From positions 62,001 through 126,000 of the forward strand of contig CABUCM010000003.1 in the NCBI GenBank assembly GCA_902490005.1: a DNA stretch of 64,000 nt. Direction: 5' to 3'. The DNA comes from an uncultured Ruminiclostridium sp. (lineage in GTDB: Bacteria; Bacillota; Clostridia; Oscillospirales; Acutalibacteraceae). The notes under the pieces are model-generated. The model was not told the DNA's origin and searched no databases. It saw only the letters and a program-made list of their open reading frames with translations. The translations under genes were made by a program, and so were the position numbers. Below, one piece after another: positions 1 through 9,201 of this stretch; position 1 is the stretch's first letter; every line of letters starts with the position of its first letter.

Positions 1-1008
1 CTCCACCATTAAAGGAGTAATTTCCACCATATAATACTTTTTAACCAGTTCCCCCTCCTGCCGCAAAAAGACCGCCTGCTCATAGGAAATATTGGCCATG
101 GTTTCCCGGCAGGTTTCGATAGAAGAGGTCAAATTATAAAAGGTTGATTTCGTATCCGCATCCTCAACCTGTACGCTGTCCTGCAAAAACACGTTTTCCT
201 GAATCCCATACTTTTTCCCGAATACCTCTTGAAATTGGCGGTTGAAATTCACCACCAGGCCGGTATCGCTGAGGACCAGATAGCAGTCGGACAGCCGGTC
301 CAGCACACGCTGCATCGCCAAGGGTTTAATATCCAGCATATGGAAGTAAAAAATCGCGAAGCCATGAAGGATAATGGTTGCCATAAACGCCAGAGGCGTG
401 GCCTCAATTCCCAGGCTGCCGATCTTAAAGGTGGCCAGCATATTCACCACCAAGGGAATAAACGCCCCTACGGCGAATAAAAATCCTTGGCGCATGTAGA
501 GCTTGCTGCTGCTCCGGATGGCAAACCGGATCATAACCACCACAGCGGAAACCAAATAGCAATAGGATACCGCGCCGGATACAAACATGAGAGGGCCAAA
601 GACAATTTTAGAACTGTCGATATCGAACACCTGATAAATCAAGTGATGGAACGGATTGGTCCAAACCAAGATATTCACAATGGCCGGCGGGATCAGGAAG
701 AAAAGATACCTCCTTGGAAGATGGTCCAAACCCTTGACGAATACCAGGGCGATCAAAACCATCCAGGCAGTGCCAAAGGGTCCGCCTAAATAAGTGATGG
801 AATCCCAAATGAACATCATGTCCATGTTGTCAGGATCCGTACAGCGGATTCCCACCAACGCAAGCAGCCAGATAATCAGCCCTGTCGCAAGGGTAAAATA
901 AAGCCTGTGGATTATCCGGACGTTCCCTTTGCGGGAGCTGACAATAATAAAGGAGAGGATAGCGCCTATCGCAATAATAAATATCGTTAAGGCTACATCA
1001 GATATCAT
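1..1008 (-). CDS. 7TM-PAS membrane sensor (histidine kinase or cyclase N-terminus), cut by window edge
   Basis: This is the N-terminal 336 residues of a protein that runs off the left edge. Residues 1 to about 220 form roughly seven hydrophobic segments, like the 7TM input domain found in front of many Gram-positive histidine kinases and diguanylate cyclases. From about residue 230 a PAS domain begins, with the features 'CYLVLSDTGLVVNFN' and 'FGKKYGI'. The ATG at 1006-1008 was chosen because an AAGGAG box lies about 9 bases upstream; an ATG five bases earlier hits a stop after two codons. The output domain is outside the window, so kinase versus cyclase cannot be decided. It starts 38 bases after the NRPS stop on the same strand, which suggests co-transcription with the NRPS and perhaps a sensing role linked to it (inference). 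Confidence 0.75.
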   Translation of the reverse strand, partial: MISDVALTIFIIAIGAILSFIIVSSRKGNVRIIHRLYFTLATGLIIWLLALVGIRCTDPDNMDMMFIWDSITYLGGPFGTAWMVLIALVFVKGLDHLPRRYLFFLIPPAIVNILVWTNPFHHLIYQVFDIDSSKIVFGPLMFVSGAVSYCYLVSAVVVMIRFAIRSSSKLYMRQGFLFAVGAFIPLVVNMLATFKIGSLGIEATPLAFMATIILHGFAIFYFHMLDIKPLAMQRVLDRLSDCYLVLSDTGLVVNFNRQFQEVFGKKYGIQENVFLQDSVQVEDADTKSTFYNLTSSIETCRETMANISYEQAVFLRQEGELVKKYYMVEITPLMVE

Positions 1009-1046
1009 GGCATTTCTCTCCTTTCCTTATTGCAACGGGCGGTCCA

Positions 1047-4000
1047 TTAAAACGACCGAAGCAGCACGGCCGCGTTGGGATAGCTCCAATTTACACCCAG
1101 CCGGGATAATTCCTCCGCGGTAAGGTCTGCGGTAGGATAAATTTTCTGTCCATGGCTTTTTTTCTGATTCCAGGTCTCAATAGAAGACGCAAGCTCCTGT
1201 TCCGCGCTGGCCGAGGACTGTTTTAAAAGCTGTTCAAACTGTAAATCCCCTACAGGCCGCACCGGATGGTTTAGATCCCGCAGCACCTCCTGCAAAGGAA
1301 TGGTGTTGGGGTTAAACAGGTGGTAGACGGTTCTCTGTCCGTTCCGCAGGGCAACGGCGCCCCGGGCGCACAAATCCACCGCCGTAAGCTCTACCGGCTC
1401 ATTGACCACAGATACCGGTATGGCGTCCATTTTCATCAGGCCTTTCAGCAGCCGGTAAAAAGCGTTGCTTTCCGGGTTTTTCTGAAAGACCCCGTCGGTG
1501 CTTCTGCCCACCAGACGGCCCACCCGGAAAATTTTGGCGTCCAGGCCGTCAGACATTGCCTCCCGGACCTTTTGCTCTGATAAAAATTTTCCCCTGACAT
1601 AAATATTTTCCCGCCAGTTCTGGCCAATATCAAAATCGTCCTCGCTGAACACCGCGCACCGGTCGGGATGGTCCACTAAGTACTCCCCGCTGACGCTGGC
1701 GGTGGAAATATGGAACAGCTTCGCGTTTGCCGCCTTGGCAAAGGCGATCACATTTTCCGTCCCCCGGACATTGGTCAGCAGGGAATCATCCCCATCGGCA
1801 TAATGGCGCACATCCGCCGCCGCGTGAATCACCTGCTTGCAGCAGGCAGCCAGCCCGTTGTAAGCCTCCGGCTCCATACCAAGTTTCTCTTTAATGATGT
1901 CACCGTTGACCGCCTGAACGCGGCCTTCCCAATCCTGGGCCCAGCCGGCTCCAAAGTAGCCGGAAAGAGTTTCATCCAGCCTCTTTTGAGCATCCCCTCT
2001 CACCAGGCACAAGACGCTTTGCTCTCCGGCCTCTAACAGCTCTTTCACCAGATGCGCGCCTAAAAAGCCGGTAGCGCCGGTCACCAGGACGCTGTCCTTG
2101 GTTTCGGGAAAAACCCTATCAGGGGCGTCACCTGCCGGAGAAGCCTCCGGCATATCCTTGCCCGCCGCGTCAGGAACCGTTTTTACCGGTTCTAAAAAAA
2201 TCTGTTCAAACTCTTCTTCCCTGTCAGCCTCGGGCTGCTCTAAAGAAGATCCCTTTAACAGCGCCACCTGCTCCTGAACAGTGGCGTGCTCATAAAACTG
2301 GGCCAGGGTTAAACTCCAGTTTAACTGGAAATACCGGCTCAGCACTGTCAGGGCCGCCAAAGACGTGCCGCCCTGGTCGAAGAAAGAGATATCCGGATCG
2401 ATCTGTGTCCGGTTTAAAACCTCCCGCCAGATTTTCAGCACCTGCTGCTCCACCGTCAACCTCTCCGGCTTGGGTTCCTCCGGCTTCTTCTGCTGGGGAG
2501 CGCCTGCCTCCAGCTGCGCCAAAGTCCGGCGGTCGTTTTTGCCGGTGGCGGTTTTGGGGATTTCCTTTACCACGGTAAAGGTGGAAGGAACCATATAAGA
2601 GGGAAGCTGGGTCTTTAAATACTTTTTCACCTGGTCCAAATCCACAGAGGTTTGTCCAGATTTCCCAGTAACAAAGGCTCTAAGCTCCATAGAAAAATCA
2701 GGCTTTCTTACGGCGATCACCGCCGCCTCGCCCACCTGGCCGGACTGGATAATTTGGCCAGTGATTTCATCCAGCTCGATACGCTGGCCGTTCAGCTTCA
2801 CCTGCAGATCCTTGCGGCCTACAAATTCCACGCCCCGGTCCGGCATCATACGGACGATATCTCCGGATTTATACATAATTTCTCCTGGGAAAAAGGGATC
2901 CGGCAGATAGGATTCCTTCGTGAGATCCGGCCGGTTGACATATCCTCTGGAAAGGCATTCGCCGCCGATATACAGCTCGCCTCTGGCCATGGGCATTACC
3001 GGCTTGAGGTTCTCATCCAGCACATACAGCCTGCAGTTGGTAAAGGCCTTGCCCACCACGATCTTATCCCGGTGGGTCATATCGATGCCAGTAATATAAA
3101 CCGCTGTTTCCGTGGGGCCGTACAGATTGAAAATTTTCTGGGCTCCCGCTTCCTTTAAGGAATCCAACAGCTGGCGGGTCAGCACCTCGCCGCAGGAAAA
3201 CAGCACCTTGATTCTGGGCAGTACTTTCACAAACGCCTCTGTCCCCAGGCACATTTGAAGCCTGGAAGGCGTGAGCTGCAAAATCTCCACCCCGTTGTTT
3301 TCGATGAGCCCGGCGATCTTCCAGGGAAGCATCATTTCCTCTTCATCCGCCATGACCGCGCATTTCCCCATACAGAAGGCCAGCAGGGTTTCCGTAATAA
3401 AGGTGTCAAAAATTACGCCGGAAGCGCATAAAATATCCCCTTGGGCCCCTTCAAACATACGCTCCACGTTGGTGAGCAGGTTCATAATCGCCCGGTGGGG
3501 CAGAATCGTGCCCTTGGGCTGGCCCGTGGTGCCGGAAGTAAAGAGGATATGGATGTCATCCTGAACGCTTCTGCCCTCTACCGGCGTAAACGGGGTATCC
3601 TCCCCCTTCATGACCACCTTGGGACAAGAAAGGTTCTCTGGAAGCTCAGGATAGGTGCAGGGGTCGCACAGCAGCAGCTTTGCCCCGGAAATTTCCAGCA
3701 TATAGCGCAGACGGGCCTCTGGAAAGGAAGACAGCACCGGCACATAAGCGCAGCCCGCCTTTAAAATTCCCAGCATGCCGGCCACCAGGTCCGCATCCCT
3801 GCGGCCGGACAAGGCGATAAAATCGCCCTTTTTCGCGCCAGCCCGCTGAAGCTGGCCCGCCAAAGCATCCGACCTCTTCTTTAATTCCCCGTAAGTGGTC
3901 ACCTTGCCGTGGGAACGCACCGCCGGCGCCTCTGGAATCAGCTCCGCCATTTGGTCCACCGCCTGGTCTACGCACAGCTTCAGATAAGGGGTATGCATCC

Positions 4001-7000
4001 GGTTGGGCCGCTCCGTCAGTTCCAGCCGGTCCCGGAGGGCTACCGCCGGAAGTTCGTAAAGCGTGGTTTCTCCCGCTTTCACCAATCCTTCTACCAAAGC
4101 GCAGAAACAGCGGCTGAACAGCTCCATACTGTCGCGGTAGTACAGGGAAGCGGCGTACTCCAGCCGGAAGGAAAACCCGTTCTGGGTTTTATATGCCTCC
4201 ATATTCAAATCCATTTTCGCCGTGCCGGTCTCCAGGGGAGTGCAGGAAATGGCCTCACCATCCAGGAAGAAAGCCTCTTCTTCCATGGGACGGTAGGAAA
4301 GCATCACGTTATAAAGAGCGGTCTGCCCCGCGGACCGTTTCACATTGGCCAGAGACAGGATCTCCTCGAGAGAAACGTCTTGGTTGTCCAGCATGTCCAA
4401 AACCGACGTTTTGACCTGCCGTAAAAAATTCTGGACGGATAAATCCTTTTTAGGCGCCAAACGCAGGGGCAAAGTGTTTAAAAACGGGCCCAGCACGTTC
4501 CACAATTCCGGTTCCCGTCTGCCGGAAACCGGGGTGCCAATGATAACGTCCTCGCTTCCCGTATACTTAGAAAGCAAAATAGCAAAGGCCGCCGTAAACA
4601 GCATGTAAGGGGAATAATCGTTTTTCTGGCAGAAATCGGCGCACAAAGCCGCGGTTTTTTCATCCAGGGAAAAGAAGATGTTCTCTCCCCGGTAATCAAA
4701 GGTTTTCGGCCGCTGCTTGTCCGCGGGAAGGTCTAAAAGCTCACCGGTTCCTTCCATCTGCCGTTTCCAATAGTCCTCCTGGGCGGAAACCGTTTTTTGA
4801 TCCCGGTTTTCCAGCCAATAGGCATAATCCCGGAAGGAAATCTCCGGCAGCTCCGGCTTCTGCCCCCTATAAAGGGCGTCCAGGTGCCTCATTAAAATCG
4901 GCGTGCTGATGCCGTCGCTGACCAAATGGTGCATATCGATAAACAAAAGGGGTTCGCCGTTTTCCTCCCGCCATAGGGCCGCCCGGAACAGAGGGGCCGC
5001 AGCCAGGTTGAAGGGCTTTAAAAATACCTGCTTAGCCTCTTCAAGATTACTGGCCTGGATCTGCTCCACCTCAAACAGCACGTTCTCCATCACCTTTTGG
5101 CCGATCCTTCCATCCTCCATCACAAAGGCGGTGCGGAATAGTTCTTCCTCCTGCACCAGCTCCCGCAAGGCGGCTTTCAGACGGCTTAAATCAGGCTGCT
5201 TTCCAAACCGGAACACCCCCGGCATATTATATGCCAGGCTGGTGGGATCCAATTGTGATTGAAAATACAGGCTTTGCTGGGAAGGCGTCAGAGGGTACAG
5301 GGAAAGCTTTGGCGCTTTGGGTATGATCGCGGCTTTCGCGGCGGGCGCCTTGGCTCCCGTTTCTCCGCTTTCTATTTTCTGTTCCAGCCGCGCAACGCTG
5401 CGGAAAGCGTACAAATCAACAATTTTCAGTGAAACGCCAAATTCCTGTTCAATTTGGCACAGGGTTTCCATCGCGTTCAGGGAATCCCCGCCTGAAAGGA
5501 AATAATCGCTTTGCACGCCTATTTTATCGTTATTGAGCACCCGCTTGAAAATAGCCAAAAGCCGCCGCTGGGTGTCGGTTTCCGCCTGCTCCGCGCCGGA
5601 TTGGATCACCGGGTCCGGCAGGCGGCTGTAATCAATTTTGCCGCTAGGGCTTAAGGGCATCTCATCGATCCTGGTCAAATAGGCCGGGATCATATAATCC
5701 GGCAGGCAGGTCACCGCAAAGGAAATCAGGTCCACCTCGGATACCTGCGTATTAGAGGTATAATAAGCCGCCAGATACCGGCGCTCCCCCTTCCCAATAA
5801 CGCGGACCGCCGCCGTTTCCACCTGGGGATGGGCCATCAGGCACATGGCGATTTCCTGGGGCTCAATCCGCAGGCCCCGCAGCTTGATCTGGCTGTCCTT
5901 GCGGCCTCCCAGCAAAAGCTGGCCCTGCTGGTTCCAGCAGGCGATATCACCGGTTTTATAAATTCGCTCGCCCGCTTCAAAGGGGCTTTCAAAAAAGCTT
6001 TTCTCCGTCAGCTCGGGCGCGTTATGATAACCCCGGCCGACGCACATGCCGCCCACGTACAAATCGCCGTAAACCCCAATGGGCATGGGCTGCAAGTGGG
6101 AATCCAGCACATAAAGGCGGCAATTGGGCATGGGAGAACCAATCGTGATCACCGGGGAATCGTTCATCAGCTGGTAGCTGACGCCAATGGTGGCCTCTGA
6201 CGGGCCGTATTGGTTATAGATATTTCCCCGGGAATGAAGCTTTAACAGCTGGATCAATTCACCGGATAAATGCTCGCCGCCGCAGATAAAGCTTTCGATC
6301 TGCTTCAGCGCCTGCAAAAATCCCGGATGGTTCATGTAAGCTTTCAGCCGGGACGGGGTGATGGCGATCACCCCCACGGCGTAATTGCGGATCAAGGCCG
6401 CCAGGGCGGCGGGGCTTTCCTGTTCCTCCTTGCCCGCGAGAACCACGGTGCGCCCGTTCAGCAGGGACACCACGCTTTCCAGTACAAACACGTCAAACCC
6501 GACGCTGCATAAGGAAAGAACGCCCCCATACCCGTAAAGGGGCTCCATACCCATGGCAAAGTTCAGCAGGCTCTTCTGTTCGATTTCCACACCCTTGGGT
6601 TTTCCCGTACTGCCTGAGGTATAGACCAAATAAGCCAGGTCATCCTCCCCGGCTTCCCTTTCCTGATAAGTTTCCGGGCACTGGGCCGGAACGCCCCCAG
6701 GCGCCAGCAGCGGCACGGAGGAATCCAGGGATTTTTCCGAAACCAGCAGGGAGGCGGCGCTATTCGCCAGGATTTCCTTTTTCCGCTCCTTGGGCTGGCC
6801 TGGCGGAATAATCACCCAGGCGTTACCGGAAAGGGCGGACCCCAGCATTGCCTGAACCAGGGAAAAGCTCTTCTCCAGGGATACGGCGATGATTTTATTC
6901 CCTCCAGGACAAGCGTTTTCGATAGCGTAAGCGTATCGTTTCGCACCTTCATACAGCTCCTGGTAGCTCATACGCCGGCCGTTGGAAATCAACGCTACCC

Positions 7001-8432
7001 GGTTCGGATGCTCTTTGACGCAGGAAGCGAGTTTCTTCCCAATGGTTTTTTCGGAAAGGGGCCTTGCCGTCTGGTTAAAGCTGAACAGCACCTTTTCCTC
7101 TTCCCTTCCACTGAGAATGGAAAGCTGCCAAATGGGTTTTTTCGGATGATCTAGGGCTTCTTTTAAAATCTTGGTCAAATAATAATGAAAGCAGTCAATT
7201 TCCGCCGCAGAAAAAATCTGGGTGAGATAGTCATAATCCACCGAGTATTTGTTCTCCGTATCCCAGCTGCTTAAATGGATTACCAAATGCTCGGACTGAT
7301 AGCCGCTGTAATGCCACCGGCCCGTAAAAAACGCGGAAGCATCCTTGGTTTGGAACAGGCGACTGTTCTGATAGGACAGCACCAAGTGAAATAAATGGTC
7401 CAAATCCGGATGCTTTTTCTTGGCCAGTGACATGATCTCCCCAAAGGGATATTTTTGATGGCGTAAAAGATCAAACCATTCGTCGTTAAGGTGCTCGGTA
7501 AATTCCTCCAGGCACCAATTTTCATCCAAGTGGTTTAAAAATGGCAAAGTGCTGACAAACATGCCGGTGATTTTCTTTTCTTTAAAGTTGACGCGGTTAA
7601 AAATGGGCACACCAATGCCAAGCTGCTCCAAGCCGCTGATCCTTCTTAAATAAATCGCCAGCGCCATATAAAACACGGCGAAGGGCGCCACCCGGTTGGC
7701 CGCGCAGAAGTTGCCGATGGCATGGTTCAGCACCTCAGAAAGCTGATAGGTTTTGCGCTGTCCCACCGGGCTGACAATCGCGCTTTTACACTCTTTCAGG
7801 GAGCAGGGCTCCTGAAACTGTTCCATTTTCTCCTGCCAATAGTCCCCGTCTTTCCGGCAGGCTTTGGAGGACAGGTACTCCTGCTCCTTATTCACATGGA
7901 CCAAATAGCTGTCCAACTGCTCCAGTTCTGGCTTCTTGCCCTGGAGCAGCGTCAGATAGGTTTCGCTAATCCGGTTGCCCAGCAACGCCTGGGACCAGCC
8001 ATCGGTGATAATATGATGGGTTTTCATCAAAATGCCGCCCTCGGATTCCCCCGACTTAAAAATAGCGAAATAGTAAAGGGGATGGCGGTAAAGAGGGATG
8101 ACCTCCCGGGTAACCGCGTTTTCCCAATGGGAGATTCCTTCCTGATTGGTAAGAGAAAAATCAAAAACCGGAAATTGCTCCGGCTCATAGGGTACGTGAT
8201 ACTGAACCGGGGTGCCGTCGACCAAATCGATTTGGGTGCGCAGGGACTGATCCGCTTCAATGACCAGGTTCAGGGTCTTTTGAATCGCGGCCGTGTCGAT
8301 TCTGCCTTTGATATAAATGGTAGAACAAATATTATTAATAGAGGTGCCTTTGTGCACCTGCTCCACATTCCAAATATTTCTTTGACTGATCGATAGCGGA
8401 AAGGGGTTCCCCCCGCCATTGATTTGCGGCAT
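1047..8432 (-). CDS. Two-module nonribosomal peptide synthetase, C-A-T-C-A-T-reductase
   Basis: A single 2461-residue assembly line. Condensation domain 1 spans residues ~10-440, with active-site HHIITDG at 139-145. Adenylation 1 spans ~455-945 (YTSGSTGKPKG near 604, NQYGPSEAT, YKTGD, GRKDSQIKLRG). Carrier 1 has the phosphopantetheine serine in GGDSL at Ser984. Condensation 2 has HHLVSDG at 1168-1174. Adenylation 2 has FTSGTTGQPKG near 1632, NLYGPTET and YKSGD. Carrier 2 has GGTSL at Ser2024. The terminal thioester-reductase domain (~2110-2461) has GATGFLG, an S-T-A segment and YVRGK. All core motifs look intact. There is no thioesterase or epimerase domain. The expected chemistry is N-acylation by the leading C domain, joining of two amino acids, and NAD(P)H-dependent release of an aldehyde (family knowledge). 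No phosphopantetheinyl transferase, MbtH protein or exporter is next to it in the window. The ATG is preceded by a GAGGTG box. Confidence 0.93.
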   Translation of the reverse strand: MPQINGGGNPFPLSISQRNIWNVEQVHKGTSINNICSTIYIKGRIDTAAIQKTLNLVIEADQSLRTQIDLVDGTPVQYHVPYEPEQFPVFDFSLTNQEGISHWENAVTREVIPLYRHPLYYFAIFKSGESEGGILMKTHHIITDGWSQALLGNRISETYLTLLQGKKPELEQLDSYLVHVNKEQEYLSSKACRKDGDYWQEKMEQFQEPCSLKECKSAIVSPVGQRKTYQLSEVLNHAIGNFCAANRVAPFAVFYMALAIYLRRISGLEQLGIGVPIFNRVNFKEKKITGMFVSTLPFLNHLDENWCLEEFTEHLNDEWFDLLRHQKYPFGEIMSLAKKKHPDLDHLFHLVLSYQNSRLFQTKDASAFFTGRWHYSGYQSEHLVIHLSSWDTENKYSVDYDYLTQIFSAAEIDCFHYYLTKILKEALDHPKKPIWQLSILSGREEEKVLFSFNQTARPLSEKTIGKKLASCVKEHPNRVALISNGRRMSYQELYEGAKRYAYAIENACPGGNKIIAVSLEKSFSLVQAMLGSALSGNAWVIIPPGQPKERKKEILANSAASLLVSEKSLDSSVPLLAPGGVPAQCPETYQEREAGEDDLAYLVYTSGSTGKPKGVEIEQKSLLNFAMGMEPLYGYGGVLSLCSVGFDVFVLESVVSLLNGRTVVLAGKEEQESPAALAALIRNYAVGVIAITPSRLKAYMNHPGFLQALKQIESFICGGEHLSGELIQLLKLHSRGNIYNQYGPSEATIGVSYQLMNDSPVITIGSPMPNCRLYVLDSHLQPMPIGVYGDLYVGGMCVGRGYHNAPELTEKSFFESPFEAGERIYKTGDIACWNQQGQLLLGGRKDSQIKLRGLRIEPQEIAMCLMAHPQVETAAVRVIGKGERRYLAAYYTSNTQVSEVDLISFAVTCLPDYMIPAYLTRIDEMPLSPSGKIDYSRLPDPVIQSGAEQAETDTQRRLLAIFKRVLNNDKIGVQSDYFLSGGDSLNAMETLCQIEQEFGVSLKIVDLYAFRSVARLEQKIESGETGAKAPAAKAAIIPKAPKLSLYPLTPSQQSLYFQSQLDPTSLAYNMPGVFRFGKQPDLSRLKAALRELVQEEELFRTAFVMEDGRIGQKVMENVLFEVEQIQASNLEEAKQVFLKPFNLAAAPLFRAALWREENGEPLLFIDMHHLVSDGISTPILMRHLDALYRGQKPELPEISFRDYAYWLENRDQKTVSAQEDYWKRQMEGTGELLDLPADKQRPKTFDYRGENIFFSLDEKTAALCADFCQKNDYSPYMLFTAAFAILLSKYTGSEDVIIGTPVSGRREPELWNVLGPFLNTLPLRLAPKKDLSVQNFLRQVKTSVLDMLDNQDVSLEEILSLANVKRSAGQTALYNVMLSYRPMEEEAFFLDGEAISCTPLETGTAKMDLNMEAYKTQNGFSFRLEYAASLYYRDSMELFSRCFCALVEGLVKAGETTLYELPAVALRDRLELTERPNRMHTPYLKLCVDQAVDQMAELIPEAPAVRSHGKVTTYGELKKRSDALAGQLQRAGAKKGDFIALSGRRDADLVAGMLGILKAGCAYVPVLSSFPEARLRYMLEISGAKLLLCDPCTYPELPENLSCPKVVMKGEDTPFTPVEGRSVQDDIHILFTSGTTGQPKGTILPHRAIMNLLTNVERMFEGAQGDILCASGVIFDTFITETLLAFCMGKCAVMADEEEMMLPWKIAGLIENNGVEILQLTPSRLQMCLGTEAFVKVLPRIKVLFSCGEVLTRQLLDSLKEAGAQKIFNLYGPTETAVYITGIDMTHRDKIVVGKAFTNCRLYVLDENLKPVMPMARGELYIGGECLSRGYVNRPDLTKESYLPDPFFPGEIMYKSGDIVRMMPDRGVEFVGRKDLQVKLNGQRIELDEITGQIIQSGQVGEAAVIAVRKPDFSMELRAFVTGKSGQTSVDLDQVKKYLKTQLPSYMVPSTFTVVKEIPKTATGKNDRRTLAQLEAGAPQQKKPEEPKPERLTVEQQVLKIWREVLNRTQIDPDISFFDQGGTSLAALTVLSRYFQLNWSLTLAQFYEHATVQEQVALLKGSSLEQPEADREEEFEQIFLEPVKTVPDAAGKDMPEASPAGDAPDRVFPETKDSVLVTGATGFLGAHLVKELLEAGEQSVLCLVRGDAQKRLDETLSGYFGAGWAQDWEGRVQAVNGDIIKEKLGMEPEAYNGLAACCKQVIHAAADVRHYADGDDSLLTNVRGTENVIAFAKAANAKLFHISTASVSGEYLVDHPDRCAVFSEDDFDIGQNWRENIYVRGKFLSEQKVREAMSDGLDAKIFRVGRLVGRSTDGVFQKNPESNAFYRLLKGLMKMDAIPVSVVNEPVELTAVDLCARGAVALRNGQRTVYHLFNPNTIPLQEVLRDLNHPVRPVGDLQFEQLLKQSSASAEQELASSIETWNQKKSHGQKIYPTADLTAEELSRLGVNWSYPNAAVLLRSF

Positions 8433-8501
8433 GCTCTTATCACCTCAACCTACAGAAATCCCGCCAAAATAATGACATAATTCGACTACTTATACCTAAT
8501 C

Positions 8502-8530
8502 AGTATAAAATAATCCTAGCTGTAATTCAA
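8502..8530 (-). promoter_or_regulatory. Sigma-70-type promoter of the NRPS gene
   Basis: Reading the minus strand, TTGAAT (8525-8530), a 17-base spacer and TATACT (8502-8507) form a near-consensus housekeeping promoter about 70 bases upstream of the NRPS start. The -10 box overlaps a small dyad, TATAC-N7-GTATA (8491-8507), that could be an operator. That role is inference. Confidence 0.6.
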
Positions 8531-8587
8531 TAGATTTCTTCGATTTTATTTCATTTACCATAAATATCCAGATACCGCTCTTTTATG

Positions 8588-8632
8588 GAAAAAGCCCTCC
8601 GCCAGGAAAAGTCCTGCGGAGGGCCCTTTTTT
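8588..8632 (-). terminator. Intrinsic terminator of pdxST
   Basis: A GC-rich hairpin (GCCCTCCGC...GCGGAGGGC, stem within 8594-8623) follows the pdxT stop on the minus strand and is followed by a short T run. It separates pdxST from the NRPS unit. Confidence 0.75.
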
Positions 8633-8636
8633 CCAG

Positions 8637-9200
8637 TCAAGAAGCAACCATGGAAAGAAAATACCGGTGGACCGTATCCTCCCGGGTCAGCTCCGGATGA
8701 AACGCGGTCACCAATTGATTCCGCCAGCGGGCCGCGGTGATTTTGCCGCCGGTAACTGACAGAACTTCCACTTCTTCTCCTATGCTTTTTACGTAAGGGG
8801 CGCGAATAAACGTCATGGTGACCTCCTGATCGTTAAACCGCCCCTTGGTTTCAAAGCTGCCAAGCTGGCGGCCATATGCGTTTCGCACCGCCGTGACGGG
8901 CATGGTGCCAAAGCAAGGGACGCCACCGTTTTCTATATTTTCAGCTAAGAGAAGCAGTCCGGCGCAGGTGCCGAACACCGGCATCCCCGCCTGGATTTTT
9001 TCCCTCAGCGGCTGGAACAGTTCCAATTCCTTCAGCAGCTTTCCCATCACCGTGCTTTCCCCACCGGGAAGAACCAGCCCATCCATCCGGTGGCTAAGAT
9101 CCCGTTTTTGCCGGATTTCTACACAGCTTGCGCCCAGCCTGGCTAAAGCCTCCTCGTGCTCTAAAAAGGCCCCCTGCAGGGCCAACATCCCGATGTTCAT
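8637..9200 (-). CDS. pdxT: Pyridoxal 5'-phosphate synthase glutaminase subunit PdxT
   Basis: Class I glutamine amidotransferase of 187 residues that makes ammonia from glutamine for PdxS in DXP-independent pyridoxal phosphate synthesis. The nucleophile cysteine sits in GTCAG, after the N-terminal MLALQGAF and PGGES motifs that are typical of PdxT. The His-Glu pair is in FHPELT near the C-terminus. Length is usual for the family. The gene starts 1 base after the pdxS stop, so the two are translationally coupled, matching their need for a 12:12 complex in the cytoplasm. Confidence 0.96.
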   Translation of the reverse strand: MNIGMLALQGAFLEHEEALARLGASCVEIRQKRDLSHRMDGLVLPGGESTVMGKLLKELELFQPLREKIQAGMPVFGTCAGLLLLAENIENGGVPCFGTMPVTAVRNAYGRQLGSFETKGRFNDQEVTMTFIRAPYVKSIGEEVEVLSVTGGKITAARWRNQLVTAFHPELTREDTVHRYFLSMVAS

Positions 9201-9201
9201 G

